Assembly (NCBI GenBank): GCA_019925095.2
Contig: CM034405.1
Coordinates: 9,806,401 to 9,870,400, forward strand
Source: Dendrolimus kikuchii
Taxonomy: Eukaryota; Arthropoda; Insecta; Lepidoptera; Lasiocampidae
Direction: 5' to 3'
Length of the DNA stretch: 64,000 nt
Position 1 is the first letter of the stretch. Each line of letters begins with the position of its first letter. The notes beneath the pieces are model-generated. The model made no database searches. It was not told where the DNA came from and saw only the letters and a program-made list of their open reading frames with translations. Shown piece by piece: positions 12,593 to 23,329 of the stretch. The position numbers and the translations under genes are program-made.

Positions 12593-13554
12593 GTTTTCTG
12601 AACTTGGCTACCCCGTATTCCATAATTTGCAACAGATATTTTTTGAAACAATTTTCACTGAAAGTATTTTTAAGTCTGCCCTCAATATTTTATAACATTT
12701 TTCAATTCATAGTTTAAAAATTTAAAGGAATAGGGTACGATTTTGGGGACGTGGAATCTACTAGCTCGTCATCTATCGAATTAAATAGACAATTCATTAA
12801 GAACATGGTCACGATATTTCAAAATATAATTACCGTTATCTCAAATGACTACTTAGAAATAAAAATTAAAACCCCAGTTACATGGATTGCGACCAGCCTT
12901 AATTTATTTCTCTCAGTTTTACTTCAACATGGTGTAGCGCCATAGACCACACCTTCCATCAAATTCCAATCATATAGACCTCTTAATTTCTTAGAATATT
13001 GACTGTGTTATACAAATGCAAACAGAAAAACGTAACAAACAGATAAACGTATACGACGAAAACATATCAAGAGTCCTGTGTATGAGTTGTCCAAATGGCT
13101 ACAAAACAATATTAATATTTATTCAGTGTATACTGTATTCAATAATCTGTACTTGTATTCAAAAATCGTATCAGTTTTTTCGAGCTACCGTCAAGTTGTA
13201 ATGAAGTTTTACCTAATTAGAATTTGATTTAATCCAGGTGCTTACTTAAATAGCGTGTTGTAATGCTGACAAATATGTAAATACGCTAAGACCGGCTGTC
13301 GTATATTTGAATATGGAAAAGTTTGAAAATTCAACAACGGCAGTTGTGTATTTATTTAAGTAAAAACTTCTGGTGAAATTTAATTGTACTACAAGTTTTG
13401 CTTATATAATAAGTAATTTCACACGGCTTCACATGTATGAATTTGAATCTTTATCCCGCTGAAACTATCCAATTTTCTGAAATCAGAAATATCCTAATCC
13501 TTTTATAGATAATAAGTATCTACATTATAATTATGTAGGTATACCAAGTACAGA

Positions 13555-13605
13555 ATAGAACAGAGTAGGGTAGAATAGTTTATTGCTAAATTGTTTACAT
13601 AAAGA
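13555..13605 (-). repeat. LINE tail fragment (family D)
   Basis: AGAATAGAACAGAGTAGGGT then AGAATAGTTTATTGC is the reverse complement of an AATAAA-containing tail with a TATTC-type simple end. The better-preserved copy is at 52740-52795. Confidence 0.5.
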
Positions 13606-14346
13606 TGGTATTAGAAACAGCAGCTATACCCGATGCCGACGTAAGCTTTATGACAAGCGAGTTATTCACAGGGATGCGGAAAAGAAACAACCATATATAT
13701 AATCAAACGTTCTTGCAAATTCACTATTGATTGTACTACCTAATCTTAGTATAGATAGATTTTCTTTAAATTCAATAAGACAATATACTTACTTAGCTCT
13801 TTGGGTAATCTGTCTCGAAAATATGAATGTAGGTAAAACAAATTTTGTATTAAATCAATAGATTATAAATATATGTAGATTAATAAAAATATACAGAGAT
13901 TAAAAGTCACAGGTAAATTTAGGCCCATTTCCAACATGGTTAAAATAAAAGATTAATCTCTTATGAAGAAAATACGAAACAGACCCTTTTCCCTGGGCGA
14001 CTGCTTAATGTTGTTTTATTCAGACCCTCTCAAAACCTTCAAGTTTCGAATCATACGTAATGGAAAGAAAACATTGTATCCAGCATAAACTTTTAGTGGG
14101 GCTCACTTGCAAAAACATAAACATTTGAGTGAATACACATAAATGCCGGTTGGGGCTATTTGTTTTGAACTTTAAAATAACCTTACAAATGGTATACTCG
14201 TATATACACTTTACAGGAAATGCATGTTTATTTAAGTTACAATTTTGTTTCGCTTTAAAGCAAATTTATGCGAAAAGTATCTTTACTGCAGATAGACAGA
14301 TATATGTGCTCTTGTCAATATGTGAGTCATACGCGGTGAACCATGG

Positions 14347-14374
14347 CCTTAAGATCTTAAGATCTTAAGATATC
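14347..14374. repeat. Short tandem palindromic repeat
   Basis: Three units of AAGATCTT/TTAAGATC, each internally palindromic. Confidence 0.7.
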
Positions 14375-14403
14375 ATTCCTGAAGTATAGTGTGGCAAACC
14401 GAT

Positions 14404-14880
14404 ATCAAGGGTTTCCAAGTTTAAGTATCTGGGTCACTGGGTAACCGAAGACTTAAAAGATGATTGTGATATAGACCGGGAACATAGGTCGCTGGCTGTC
14501 CGATGTAACATGCTGGCCCGCAGGTTCGCATGCTGTATGCAAGAGGTAAAGAACACGCTTTTCCGAGCATACTGTCAGTCCTTCTACACGTGTAGCCTGT
14601 GGGTCAGTTATATGCAGCGGGCATACAGCGACCTACGTGTTAAATATAATAATGGACTGAGGGTGTTCTTGGGGCTGCCGTGACGGTGCAATGCGTCAGG
14701 GATGTTTACAGAAGCGCGAATCGATGGCTTTGCGGCCATCATTAGAAAGAGATGCGCGCATCCCTACTGGCCCGCGTTCGCGGCAGCACCAACAGCATGC
14801 TCACTCTTTTTGTACATCGATGGGATTCGCCACTGCTACGTAAATGGATGCAACTGCACACCCAGTTAAATGCATGAATT
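14404..14880 (+). pseudogene. LINE reverse transcriptase C-terminal region, broken
   Basis: From 14409 the frame reads FKYLGHWVTEDLKDD, then REHRSLAVRCNMLARRFACC, QEVKNTLFRAYCQSFYTCSL and KYNNGLRVFLGLP. This is the post-polymerase region of a lepidopteran LINE. A TGA stop interrupts it at 14681-14683. The same frame resumes with CNASGMFTEARIDGFAAIIR. A one-base frameshift near 14755 moves the rest into another frame (SMLTLFVHRWDSPLLRKWMQ), which ends at a stop near 14878. No polymerase catalytic motif is present, so the copy is 5'-truncated and dead. The clade is uncertain (CR1/jockey-like). Confidence 0.8.
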
Positions 14881-16018
14881 TGTTTGTTTTCTGCCGCCTC
14901 GCGGCCCGGTGGCAGAGTCCATACTTGAAATCATTTGGTATACATGTCCCTTTGACGCCGTGGAATAGAAACATTTATAATAATTATAGTGACGCGGGTG
15001 TAATGCCCTAGTATTTGTTTTATTAATTAATTATTGTTGTGCCGTGAACTAATTTGGAATTTAAAATTTGATAACAATAGAATAATTAAAATATGAAACT
15101 GAATGGAAATATCCAATACTCTGTATGGAAATATTCAATTTCTAAAATAAATGAATTATTATTGTTATTACAACTTTATAATTATGATACTCCAGTTACC
15201 TTTGCTAACGTAAACTTTTACACTTTATAAATTACCTCTCTTTTCATCCATCAAATTTCAATATACAATTTCGTATATGTTATGTTTATGTGTATGTGCT
15301 TAGCTCATTGATTTAGTCCCTGGCAGGGTAAATTTCATAAACAAGATTTACCGTACCAGGAATCATTCCTTCCATTCCTTACTTTGTTTCTTTTCAATGT
15401 TCTTACTGATTTGATTTTAAAATATGTTTTGAATGATAATAGATCAATAATAACTAAGGTAACGAACAATGAGCTTCACAGAGTATATGAAAAAGTTAAT
15501 TTATTTATTAACATAATTTTTTATTTTATTATTAACAACTCTACGGACTCGAGTTCTGTACCACGAATTTAACACGCTTATTAGTTATTTTGGTTTTTGT
15601 GACATTAATTTATTGATTTTTGTGTTGAGGTGTATGTATCTTATGAATAACTTATTATATTAATTTATTCTAGTTTTAATACTAAACTTATACTAATGTA
15701 TAGTGTATCTGTTACATGCTGGTGTTGTGTGGAAGTGCATGTGCAGTGTGCAGGCCTTATATCATACCTATATATATTGTCCTATCTAGTGCCATGTGTG
15801 TTGTTTTTTTCTTTTCTGTTTCTGGGTTATTAATTTTTAGGCTCTTTGTGTGTTACATGTTATACAACATATTAACAACATATTATATAATGTGACTACT
15901 ATAAATTATTGATTTAATGTGTACCGTTTTCTATCTATATTTACAAGGATTTTTTTAAATAAGGTAAATAAAACATAAACTTAAATCTAAATATAAAACA
16001 TCATAGCTACTAATGCCA
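14881..16018. other. AT-rich stretch, possible LINE 3' UTR remains
   Basis: The first ~100 bp are GC-richer and may be the 3' UTR of the LINE before it. CCGTACCAGGAATCATTCC near 15350 recalls the tRNA-type SINE head at 5.7 kb but is too degraded to call. The rest holds nothing recognisable. Confidence 0.3.
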
Positions 16019-16182
16019 AAACACAACTCAAGGTTGTTTTGGTGGTGTAGTCTAGACCAGGGGTTGTGGCCATCCAGACAGATCAATGCTGTACCACCTG
16101 TCTGTGGGTGTGGTTTTGGTGTCTTACGACAGGCTGAGCGGCTGCAGGAATTTATATTCTTTCTCCGCTCGTGTACGTGTTA
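16019..16182 (-). repeat. SINE-like family A, 5' half
   Basis: The minus strand carries the 5' half of the family. On the plus strand, GGTGGTGTAGTCTAGACCAG, then a TACCACCTGTCTGTGGGTG block, CTTACGACAGGCTGAGCGGC and GCAGGAATTTATATTCTTTC. The 3' tail is absent. Confidence 0.75.
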
Positions 16183-17438
16183 TATATACCTTTACAATTT
16201 TCTAAAGAAATTACATATAGCTATAGGTACCAAATCGCTGTCGGTTGGAAAGTTATATTTTTAGTGGGCAATTGCACATAATACACAGCATTCTTCTTCC
16301 ATAACATAAATGAATACGGTTTAAAAACTATGAAGATATAATTCATCTGAGTTTAAATTTATCAATGCGTAGTCAATTAATATATTCTCGATTGATTTAG
16401 TTTCAAAGTGCCTTTATAGAGCTATAGATAAAGTTGTCTACGAAGTGAGACGCGAAAATTAGAGTAACAAGTGGGTCAAAGTCGAGCCGGGGTCGACGCC
16501 CGTGGCGGGGAGTACGCCGTTTAGTAATTACGTAACGAGGATGTCGCGACGAGACACTTGCCAAGTGTTTTGATTCATAATTCAAAGATAAATATTAATA
16601 AACCTGGCAAGTGTGGGGCAGTCCACGAACTATGAAGCTTTCCGTATAAATGACTTACGTTTTCTGTTGATCGTCATTTAACTACGGATATAAAAAAGCA
16701 TTTATATGAAAACCAATTTCCGTTAAAAATCTTTTTAAGTTCTATCGGCATGTTTTTTTTCATAATTAACAATTTTGTAGTCAAACGTTAGAAGAGAGAT
16801 AATTTTGACGACTTTGTAAGCATATATCTCGCTACCTATTAACTTCAATAAAAAAATCATTAAGAAACAATGTTATTACTTTTTAAAGTTTGGCTCACAC
16901 CCCAGACGATTATGTATACTAAAAAAAAATTATCCTTAGTTAGTACATAATTATATGACGTCCACCCTAAATCTTTACTTTTCCTGTAACTTCAGCGTTG
17001 TATAGTGGTATTAACAAGTATTTTTATGGCTCTTTCTTATTTCATCTATGTAGACCATCGATCAGTAATAATTAGTGATCGATGATGTAGACCTAGTAAT
17101 ATCCAAATTAATGTAACACACAAAGATAGACAGACATACGAACATGACAAAAACATTAGGATTCCGTTTCTGGCAAAATTGTCTACAGAAACTTACCAAA
17201 CAGATAACTCTTTATTTATTTGAATTAATTTCCCATCTATAATGAGCTTGATGGATATACAAACTTTTTGTATATGGTAAATTTGAATTTAATATTGGAA
17301 TGCGTGGCTGTCTTAAGTTGTTTCTGCCACCATTGAAGTAACACTCGAAAATATATCTCGTAACAACGTAGACCTTTCGTGGATTTATTAATCGCGACTT
17401 CTTAGCCCCCAACAGAGCTTTATGCCGTTCCACAGTTA
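16183..17438. other. Unique DNA with one short hairpin
   Basis: GC-richer patch at 16440-16565 without splice or start context. At 17053-17082, CATCGATCA and TGATCGATG form a short hairpin flanked by two copies of TGTAGACC. No gene supported. Confidence 0.4.
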
Positions 17439-17753
17439 TCTATACATATAAATAAAACTGTAGAGGTTGAATTTCTGTACAATGAAAAAAATGTTAAAAC
17501 CGAGTCAGGGGGATGTAAGAAGTGAAATAGAACTAATTTAGATTTTTTTTCAATTTTTTTGTTTCTCTGTTTGTCTGACTGTTTGTGCGGGCTAATCTCC
17601 GAAACGACTGGACCGATTTAAATGAAATTTTGTATGGTGGTAGCTTATATTACTGGTCAACATATAGGATACTTTTATTCCGAAAAATTAGTGTCCCCGT
17701 GGGATAGTTAAAAAAATACTTACCACGCGAACGAAATCGCGGGCATCTGCTAG
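17439..17753 (+). mobile_element. Complete small non-autonomous Helitron
   Basis: Starts TCTATACATATAAATAAAAC and ends GCGGGCATCTGCTAG. It is flanked by A on the left (17438) and T on the right (17754), exactly as Helitrons insert between A and T. Just inside the 3' end, CGCGAACGAAATCGCG can form the usual terminal hairpin. The 315 bp carry no coding sequence, so movement would need a RepHel helicase supplied elsewhere. The subfamily recurs at 19274 and 44844 on the opposite strand. Confidence 0.85.
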
Positions 17754-18119
17754 TTCAATATAAATGATCTGTTAATCGTTTTAAGTAGGTACAATGTTAA
17801 AATTGATCATACCTTTAGAGGACGTATGAAAATTAAATCTACTGGGGTTAATACGATCAGCATATTTGCTATCGACGTATTTCTCCCGTAGTCGATACTA
17901 TGATAGTAGTGCGTATGATGACCCGTGCTGCACCTATTCAACGGCTATTAAATCAATGGCCACTTCCGTACGGGAGCAAATTCCATTTATATTTTCGGGC
18001 TTGCGCAATAAAATCAATACTGTGAACTTTCCAAGAGTACAGTGACCTAGTCATGCGCTCCATCTGAATAGGGCCACACGTTGCATAAACTATTGATACT
18101 GTTAAAATAAAACAATACG

Positions 18120-18660
18120 TCTGCATCATCATTAACCCTGGTTTTCTTCTGAGCGTCCGCTTGTAATCCGTAATCCACTTTCCTACTTATTCCACTTATT
18201 GCGAGACTATCCTTTATGCATATCCTTCATGAGATAGACCAACCTATCTTGGCCTACACCTCCTACTAGGATCTTACGGATGTGGCATGACTAGACATTT
18301 GTTCCTCACATAATTAGCCGGTATCCGTATGACGTGACCATACAAGCGTGAACGGTTTTTGCAGTTTTCTGCTATGTAACCGATATGAACGCCATCGTGA
18401 ATGCGGCGTTCGTAACGCAATACGTCCGCGTAGCTCGACACATTCAATACAGCATATTCAGATGTCTTTAAGCAATAAGGCCGCGTATTGTATTACCTAG
18501 AAACTACTGTAAATATGGTTGTCTTTATAATTGTTTATATTGGTGTGCAACAAAGTGTTATCTATCTATCTCCGTAACATGCAACACCTGCTTGTGTCGC
18601 TCAAGTACTGGCCACGTTTTACTGTCATATAAGAACAGGTTTATTGATAAGGGAGAAAAC
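18120..18660 (-). pseudogene. RTE-like LINE C-terminal remnant, interrupted
   Basis: The minus strand reads, with stops and shifts, KTWPVLERHKQVLHVTE (18555-18660). After a gap comes CVTNAAFTMAFISVT, then WYGHVIRIPANYVRNKCLVM (about 18290-18400). This is the order ...WP...HKQ.LH..E...YGHV.R... seen in LINE C-termini. The gap holds a foreign family D tail (18465-18568). Several in-frame stops show an old copy. The clade assignment is approximate. Confidence 0.65.
18465..18568 (+). repeat. Family D tail inserted inside a LINE remnant
   Basis: TTAAGCAATAAGGCCGCGT...GGTGTGCAACAAAGTGTTATC, ending TATCTATC. Minus-strand LINE coding homology stops at one side and resumes at the other, so this tail landed in the older LINE. 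Confidence 0.65.
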
Positions 18661-19009
18661 CCTACACATAAACGCCGAATTAGTCCTGGTAAAGGGCGTT
18701 TACAAATGTGTACGTACGAGTACTTCGTTTAGTTCAATCCAACACAAACCATTTATTTGCGACATAAACATTACGTAATAATGAGTATGTAGCGAATGTA
18801 ATTATTTTAAACAAGTCCCGTCTTACAAGGTTTGGTTTTATAAGGTTATGTTTGGAAGGGGTCGCTCTAAAGTAACAAATGGTAGCTACTTATATAAAAC
18901 TTTACAACGTATACCTACATAAGAAAACCTTATAGACCGAGATCCGGCTGCAAGATTACATTCATGTCTAATTAAATAAAAATCTAGTTTTTATATATAA
19001 TTATATATA

Positions 19010-19262
19010 GGGATTACATTTTTGCTAGGTTCCCTATAAAAATGTGGCCGCTAATATTTTTAGTAAAAAAAATATTAACTTGATATTTTGAGTAAAATTT
19101 CATTCACTTATTTTTAAAATAAATTATGTATCAATTTAAAACTATTTTTTTCTGTGTATGATGGAATAGGGTTGACTATGTAAAAGTGGCTGCAAACAGG
19201 TGTTGCCAGCTGTTAGCAGCTGCGGCCACATTTTTATAGGAAACCTAGCAAAAATGTATTCC
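19010..19262. mobile_element. MITE with ~42-bp terminal inverted repeats
   Basis: Left GGGATTACATTTTTGCTAGG... and right (reverse complement) GGAATACATTTTTGCTAGGT... stay paired for about 42 bp, through TATAAAAATGTGGCCGC. It is about 253 bp long, AT-rich inside, with no coding frame. The ATATAT flanks make the target duplication ambiguous. Confidence 0.8.
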
Positions 19263-19273
19263 ATATATTATTA

Positions 19274-19519
19274 CTAGCTGTGCCCGCGACGTCGTCCATG
19301 TGGAATTTCTTTTCAAAACCCCCCGTTTATAATATATTCTTAATTGGTGCTCCGCTCCTATTGGTCTTAGTGTGATGATATATAGCCTATATGCCTTCCT
19401 CAATAAATGGACTATCTTACACTGAAAGAATTTTTCAAATCAGACCAGTAGTTCCTGAGATTAGCGCGTTCATCAAACAAACAAACTCTTCAGGTTTATA
19501 TATTAATATAAGATATAGA
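19274..19519 (-). mobile_element. Small non-autonomous Helitron, nested
   Basis: On the minus strand it ends CGCGGGCACAGCTAG followed by T. It starts TCTATATCTTATATTAATAT near 19519. The body CAAATCAGACCAGTAGTTCC (plus strand) is the usual subfamily sequence. The 5' flanking base is T and not A, so the exact 5' end may have drifted by a base or two. Confidence 0.75.
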
Positions 19520-19582
19520 AAAGCTGGATTTTAATTAAATAACACTTGAATGTAGTAGTCTTGTAGCCGGATCTCGGTCTAT

Positions 19583-20799
19583 TACTACGAGTATATCATG
19601 AAACAGACACTGTTTCTATGACAGGCTCCACTAGAGAAGACTTTATAGAAGGGATGGCGATGAATTAAAATTACCAAGAATATTGTTAATTTACATACAG
19701 AAAATAATTGATTATGTATACAGTCGTGGTATGAAAAGGTTCGCCACCTTAAAGTCCTGTTTTGCTTGCACGAGTACAAAAAACAGTACAGCCAACATTT
19801 TAATAAATGTTACGTTTTGCCACGTTTATAAAATATAGAAACGTGAATTAAAAAGAAGATTGCAATATTGACAATGACAGACACTGAGTTTAACAATAGT
19901 TTTAATCATCACTAAGAAAGAGGATATAATCACTACGCTTATCATAAATATTAACAACTAATAAAAAGGTTTTACATCTCTAAACAATCTTCTTAGACAA
20001 GATAGAATATCAAACAACTTTGATCTAAGTAAGTCTAAAGTTAATTGTCAAACTGTTAAACATAATTTTCTGAAGAAGTAGTCTGTTCTGTGACTTAAGT
20101 TTGAAAAGGGGACATGTGCTCGCGGAAGGTTAAATGAATCAATTTGAAAACTGGCGAACATTTTCATACCACGACTGTACTGTAGATACAGTTTACCTAT
20201 TGATTTATAATATCACAATTCAAACACGATCAATAAAACAAGATATGTATCAAATAATGGTGACATTATTTAGCAAATAGTATTAAAATAGGCTGTTAAA
20301 GCATTTCAAGCAGACAACACGGTTAAAGCCTACCACCACTTGAAAAGCGATAAAAATCCATTTGGAATGCGCATATTTTCCTACGAGCCGTTGCCGCCGT
20401 CCCGCGTGGGGCCGAGACAAAGGCCTGTGAAATTACAGTCTTGCTTTTAAATGCGAGAATGAATCGCAATGTCTCATCCCCTCAGAGCTTTGCGTATCCG
20501 TTGTGGCAAACAACGCGCTGTACCTCCGTTTTTGTTTTAACAGTGCAGATTTCTTTGCTATGAAAGGAATGATAATGATATTGCTTTATATATAATTGTC
20601 GTTGTAAAGCAATAAATAAGAACCGTGACGTTAAATAATACACAAATGAGCTACTTTTTATTACTAAGTTACAGAAATTTTAAAAAGTGACAAAGTGCAC
20701 GGCAATTTACGCACAGGAGAGCATAATATTATGTAAAGGTAAAACGGTGGAGTTGACTGTAATACTATAACATTCTTTTTCGTAGCTAAAACTAGAAAG
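19583..20799. other. Unique DNA including a GC-richer island
   Basis: Bases 20330-20530 are clearly GC-richer than the surroundings (CCGTTGCCGCCGTCCCGCGT) and match no repeat here. A 27-codon ATG frame starts at CATATTTTCC but has no donor, so I leave it as a possible conserved non-coding island. Confidence 0.35.
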
Positions 20800-21160
20800 A
20801 AAAATTTCTGGGATAAAAAAATCACACATTTTATTACATATTTGCTATTGATCAGTAAAAAATCACATTGGAATTCGATTATTTTTTAATCTGGCCATTT
20901 TAAATAATTAACAGAAAATTCCCGCGGGATTCCCAAGATAAAAGTAGCGCAGATTTTAAGTCTAAGAAATTGCTGTCGATCAGCGAAAACCACATCAAAA
21001 TCGGCCCAGTAGTATTTACTTGAATCCCGAAGAAACAAACAAACCGACAAGAAATATATAAAAATTGCATCTCCATCGTTTATAGTATAGTGTATTCCAG
21101 TGTTTTTTTTAATAGCTTCAATGTACAAATACGGCATGTTTAGAATTTTATAATTATTCT
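20800..21160 (-). mobile_element. Non-autonomous Helitron, 3'-truncated
   Basis: Shares ATTCCCGCGGGATTCCCAAG, AAAGTAGCGCAGATTTTAAG, ATCGGCCCAGTAGTATTTAC and CGGCATGTTTAGAATT with the complete copy at 36316-36831. The CTAG end is missing. Confidence 0.7.
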
Positions 21161-21495
21161 TAACGACACTAGACTTAACGTAGTAGATTCAATTGTATTC
21201 TTAGGCAGAAGCTCTAGTGGGGGGCTCTTATATCTAGTCTCTTAGGCAAACTTAGTTCTGCTGCATATGCACTCATAAGAGTTAGGTAGTTCATTGACAA
21301 AGTGACTACTAGACTAGTTTGTTTTCATTATATTCATAGTAGGTATCATGTCCTATGATATTTTATTTTAGGACAACGCGTTTGACTATATTTGTTTTAA
21401 AAAAAAGAGCCGTAAGGTCAATTTAGATCCTCGGCCCTCGGGAGTCTCTTAGGGAACGCTTTAAGGAAATCGGTATTATGACGGTCGCCTGCTAA

Positions 21496-21831
21496 TATAT
21501 TCTTAACAATATAATTTATAATCGTAATGATTTGAGTGCCTACAAACAGTATAAAGATATTCAAAATTTCAACATCAGGCATAGTAATAGACTGATATTG
21601 CCAGCTTTTAGATTACAAAAAGTATTGTCCTCTTTCTTGTGGGCTGGTATACGTCTCTTCAATAAGATTCCGAATGAAATGTTAAATCTGCCTTTCATTA
21701 AATTTAAAATTAAATTGAAAAGCATCTTGCTTAAAAAGGCATACACTACTGAAGAATATTTAAATGACAAAACTTCATTTACAAAGCAGCTCGCTTCAGC
21801 CTCTTATACTATCGTCTGTATAACGTTTTAA
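21496..21831 (+). pseudogene. LINE reverse transcriptase extreme C-terminus
   Basis: The open frame from 21496 to a TAA at 21829-21831 encodes about 111 residues, with NFNIRHSNRLILPAFRLQKV, SFLWAGIRLFNKIPNEMLNL, then FKIKLKSILLKKAYTTEEYL and NDKTSF. The pattern HSN.L..P..RL.K...SF...IRLFNKIP...LP...FK...K..L.KKAY is the final segment of jockey/I-type LINE proteins. There is no host start context and no catalytic motif, so this is the surviving 3' end of a 5'-truncated copy. The fragment itself is unbroken. Confidence 0.75.
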
Positions 21832-22714
21832 TCTTGCGAAACATGTTAGGAATTTATGGAGATATGTTGCACAGTACAAACTATTAGCACGACTCGTCAT
21901 TATTATAACTATAATAATATTTTTCTTTCCTTTCATTATGTATTTGTCTTACTGAGTATTCACTGTTTGCTACAACTCCATTAATTCTTCAAAAAGTAAT
22001 TGTGTAACATATTTCTGTATAAAATTTATTCTTGGGAGTTTCTTATCGCTTCATCTCCTTAACAGCAGTAACACGTCGCGAAGTAGTGTACATAGACTAA
22101 GAAGTAGAATTTAATTTAAACTTATATGTATGACCTTCAAGAAGTGTTCTTTACTGAATTTGTATTTAATATTATAGATATTGCATAACACGACTTTTTA
22201 TACTAGGCACTGCGTGAGAATTTAAAAATGCAGCACCTCCCTTTGAGCGTCGGCATCTTTTCATTTGTGGATGCGCAGCCGAAAGACAAAACATCCCGGA
22301 ATTACACTGCTCAAATACGAGCACGGTGCGCAATATCCTCCCCTTTGAAAGCTAGAGAAACTCATAAGCGGGCTACACTGAAATGTTGCTACTTTTATTT
22401 TTGTGCAATGCACCATGTCTAAACTTATAGGTATTTATTATTATTACATTGTTTATAATACCTCAGTAAGTTTGTATCAATTTAGGCAAAACAAAACGCT
22501 CATGTTTTTAATATGTCCGTCTGTTCCTTTATGCATCTATCCCTATCTATTATATCTGTCTGTCTTCTTTCTTTCTATTACAAATTCATTTTTCTTGAAC
22601 ATTCCATTACAACATTACTTGGTCTAGAGGTTACTTATGGATGAAATTTAGTAAGAATACGCAATATACACAATGCTATAGCGAAATCGCAAAAAAAATA
22701 TTAGGTCTTAGGGG

Positions 22715-23065
22715 TGGCCGCCATACATGTAATTGAACGTTGAAAAAAAATGTTTCAGTGTCCATAGTCATGTGGAGCATCGTTAGTCAGATTTTATCAA
22801 AAATCATAAGGATATTTTCTAATATTTATTATTAAAAGATATATTATTATTAAACGATTATTAGCTCCCGAAATCTAAAGTATGGTATGTGAGTCCTTCT
22901 TACTTAACTGTGAACTAGAAATTACGGAAAAAAATAAAATGATAGAACTTCAAAATTAACTTTCAACGAAAAGTTGCATGAAAAAATTAGTTGATTAATT
23001 TTTAAGATACATAACACTTTTATTAAATGTTTTTGATTTCGTAGGCAAATCGCAAAAATCGTGAA
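22715..23065 (+). repeat. Interspersed repeat family G
   Basis: Starts around GGGGTGGCCGCCATACATG and ends around ATTTCGTAGGCAAATCGCAA. The same order of blocks (GGTGGCCGTCATA, a poly-A run, GTAGAACTT, TTCTGTAGCCAAATTACAAA) occurs at 63130-63440. Class unknown. Confidence 0.55.
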
Positions 23066-23218
23066 CCGTTGTCACCTTTACTGAACCCTTTCTTGTGCAC
23101 GAATTGCTTGCCCCACTTTCGTCACTAAAATCTCAGCCAAGTTTACTACGAGTGAGTGACGTGTACTAAGACACGAGTGAAAATAAAACGATGAAAAACG
23201 GAATGGCCCGACCTTTTT

Positions 23219-23329
23219 TCATCTGCCATTTGTTCCGTGACCGGGGAGACAGCAAGCAATGGAGACAAAGTAGAGCAAAATTGCGCGGATGTTGCTAATG
23301 CCACCGGCGGGTCGGAGCTGCGTCGCCAT
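23219..23329 (-). CDS. Candidate 36-residue secreted peptide or leader exon
   Basis: An ATG in good context (ACAATGG) opens 36 codons ending in TGA. The peptide has a polar, basic N-terminus (MATQLRPAGGISNIR), a hydrophobic core (AILLYFVSIACCL) and a short polar end (PGHGTNGR), which is the layout of a signal peptide. The surrounding 23080-23350 is GC-richer than background and matches no repeat. Within the frame the only GT donor candidate (CCCCG|GTCACG) is poor. It may be a micropeptide, a first exon with a weak donor, or chance. No homologue is known to me. Confidence 0.2.
   Translation of the reverse strand: MATQLRPAGGISNIRAILLYFVSIACCLPGHGTNGR

Larger units (their letters stand above)
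18935..19579. mobile_element. TA-flanked TIR element carrying two nested insertions
   Basis: Left end GACCGAGATCCGGCTGCAAG and right end (reverse complement) GACCGAGATCCGGCTACAAG are inverted copies, with similarity continuing for about 55 bp. Both ends abut a TA dinucleotide (18933-18934 and 19580-19581), the target duplication of Tc1/mariner-type elements. Apart from its termini, nearly all the inside consists of a second MITE (19010-19262) and a Helitron (19274-19519). Without them the carrier would be about 150 bp, a typical MITE. It contains no transposase. Confidence 0.8.

Noticed and set aside
12399..12695. 98-codon frame with an Arg/Pro run
   Set aside because: The run is produced by GTC triplets and poly-C; the flanks are AT-rich with no motif.
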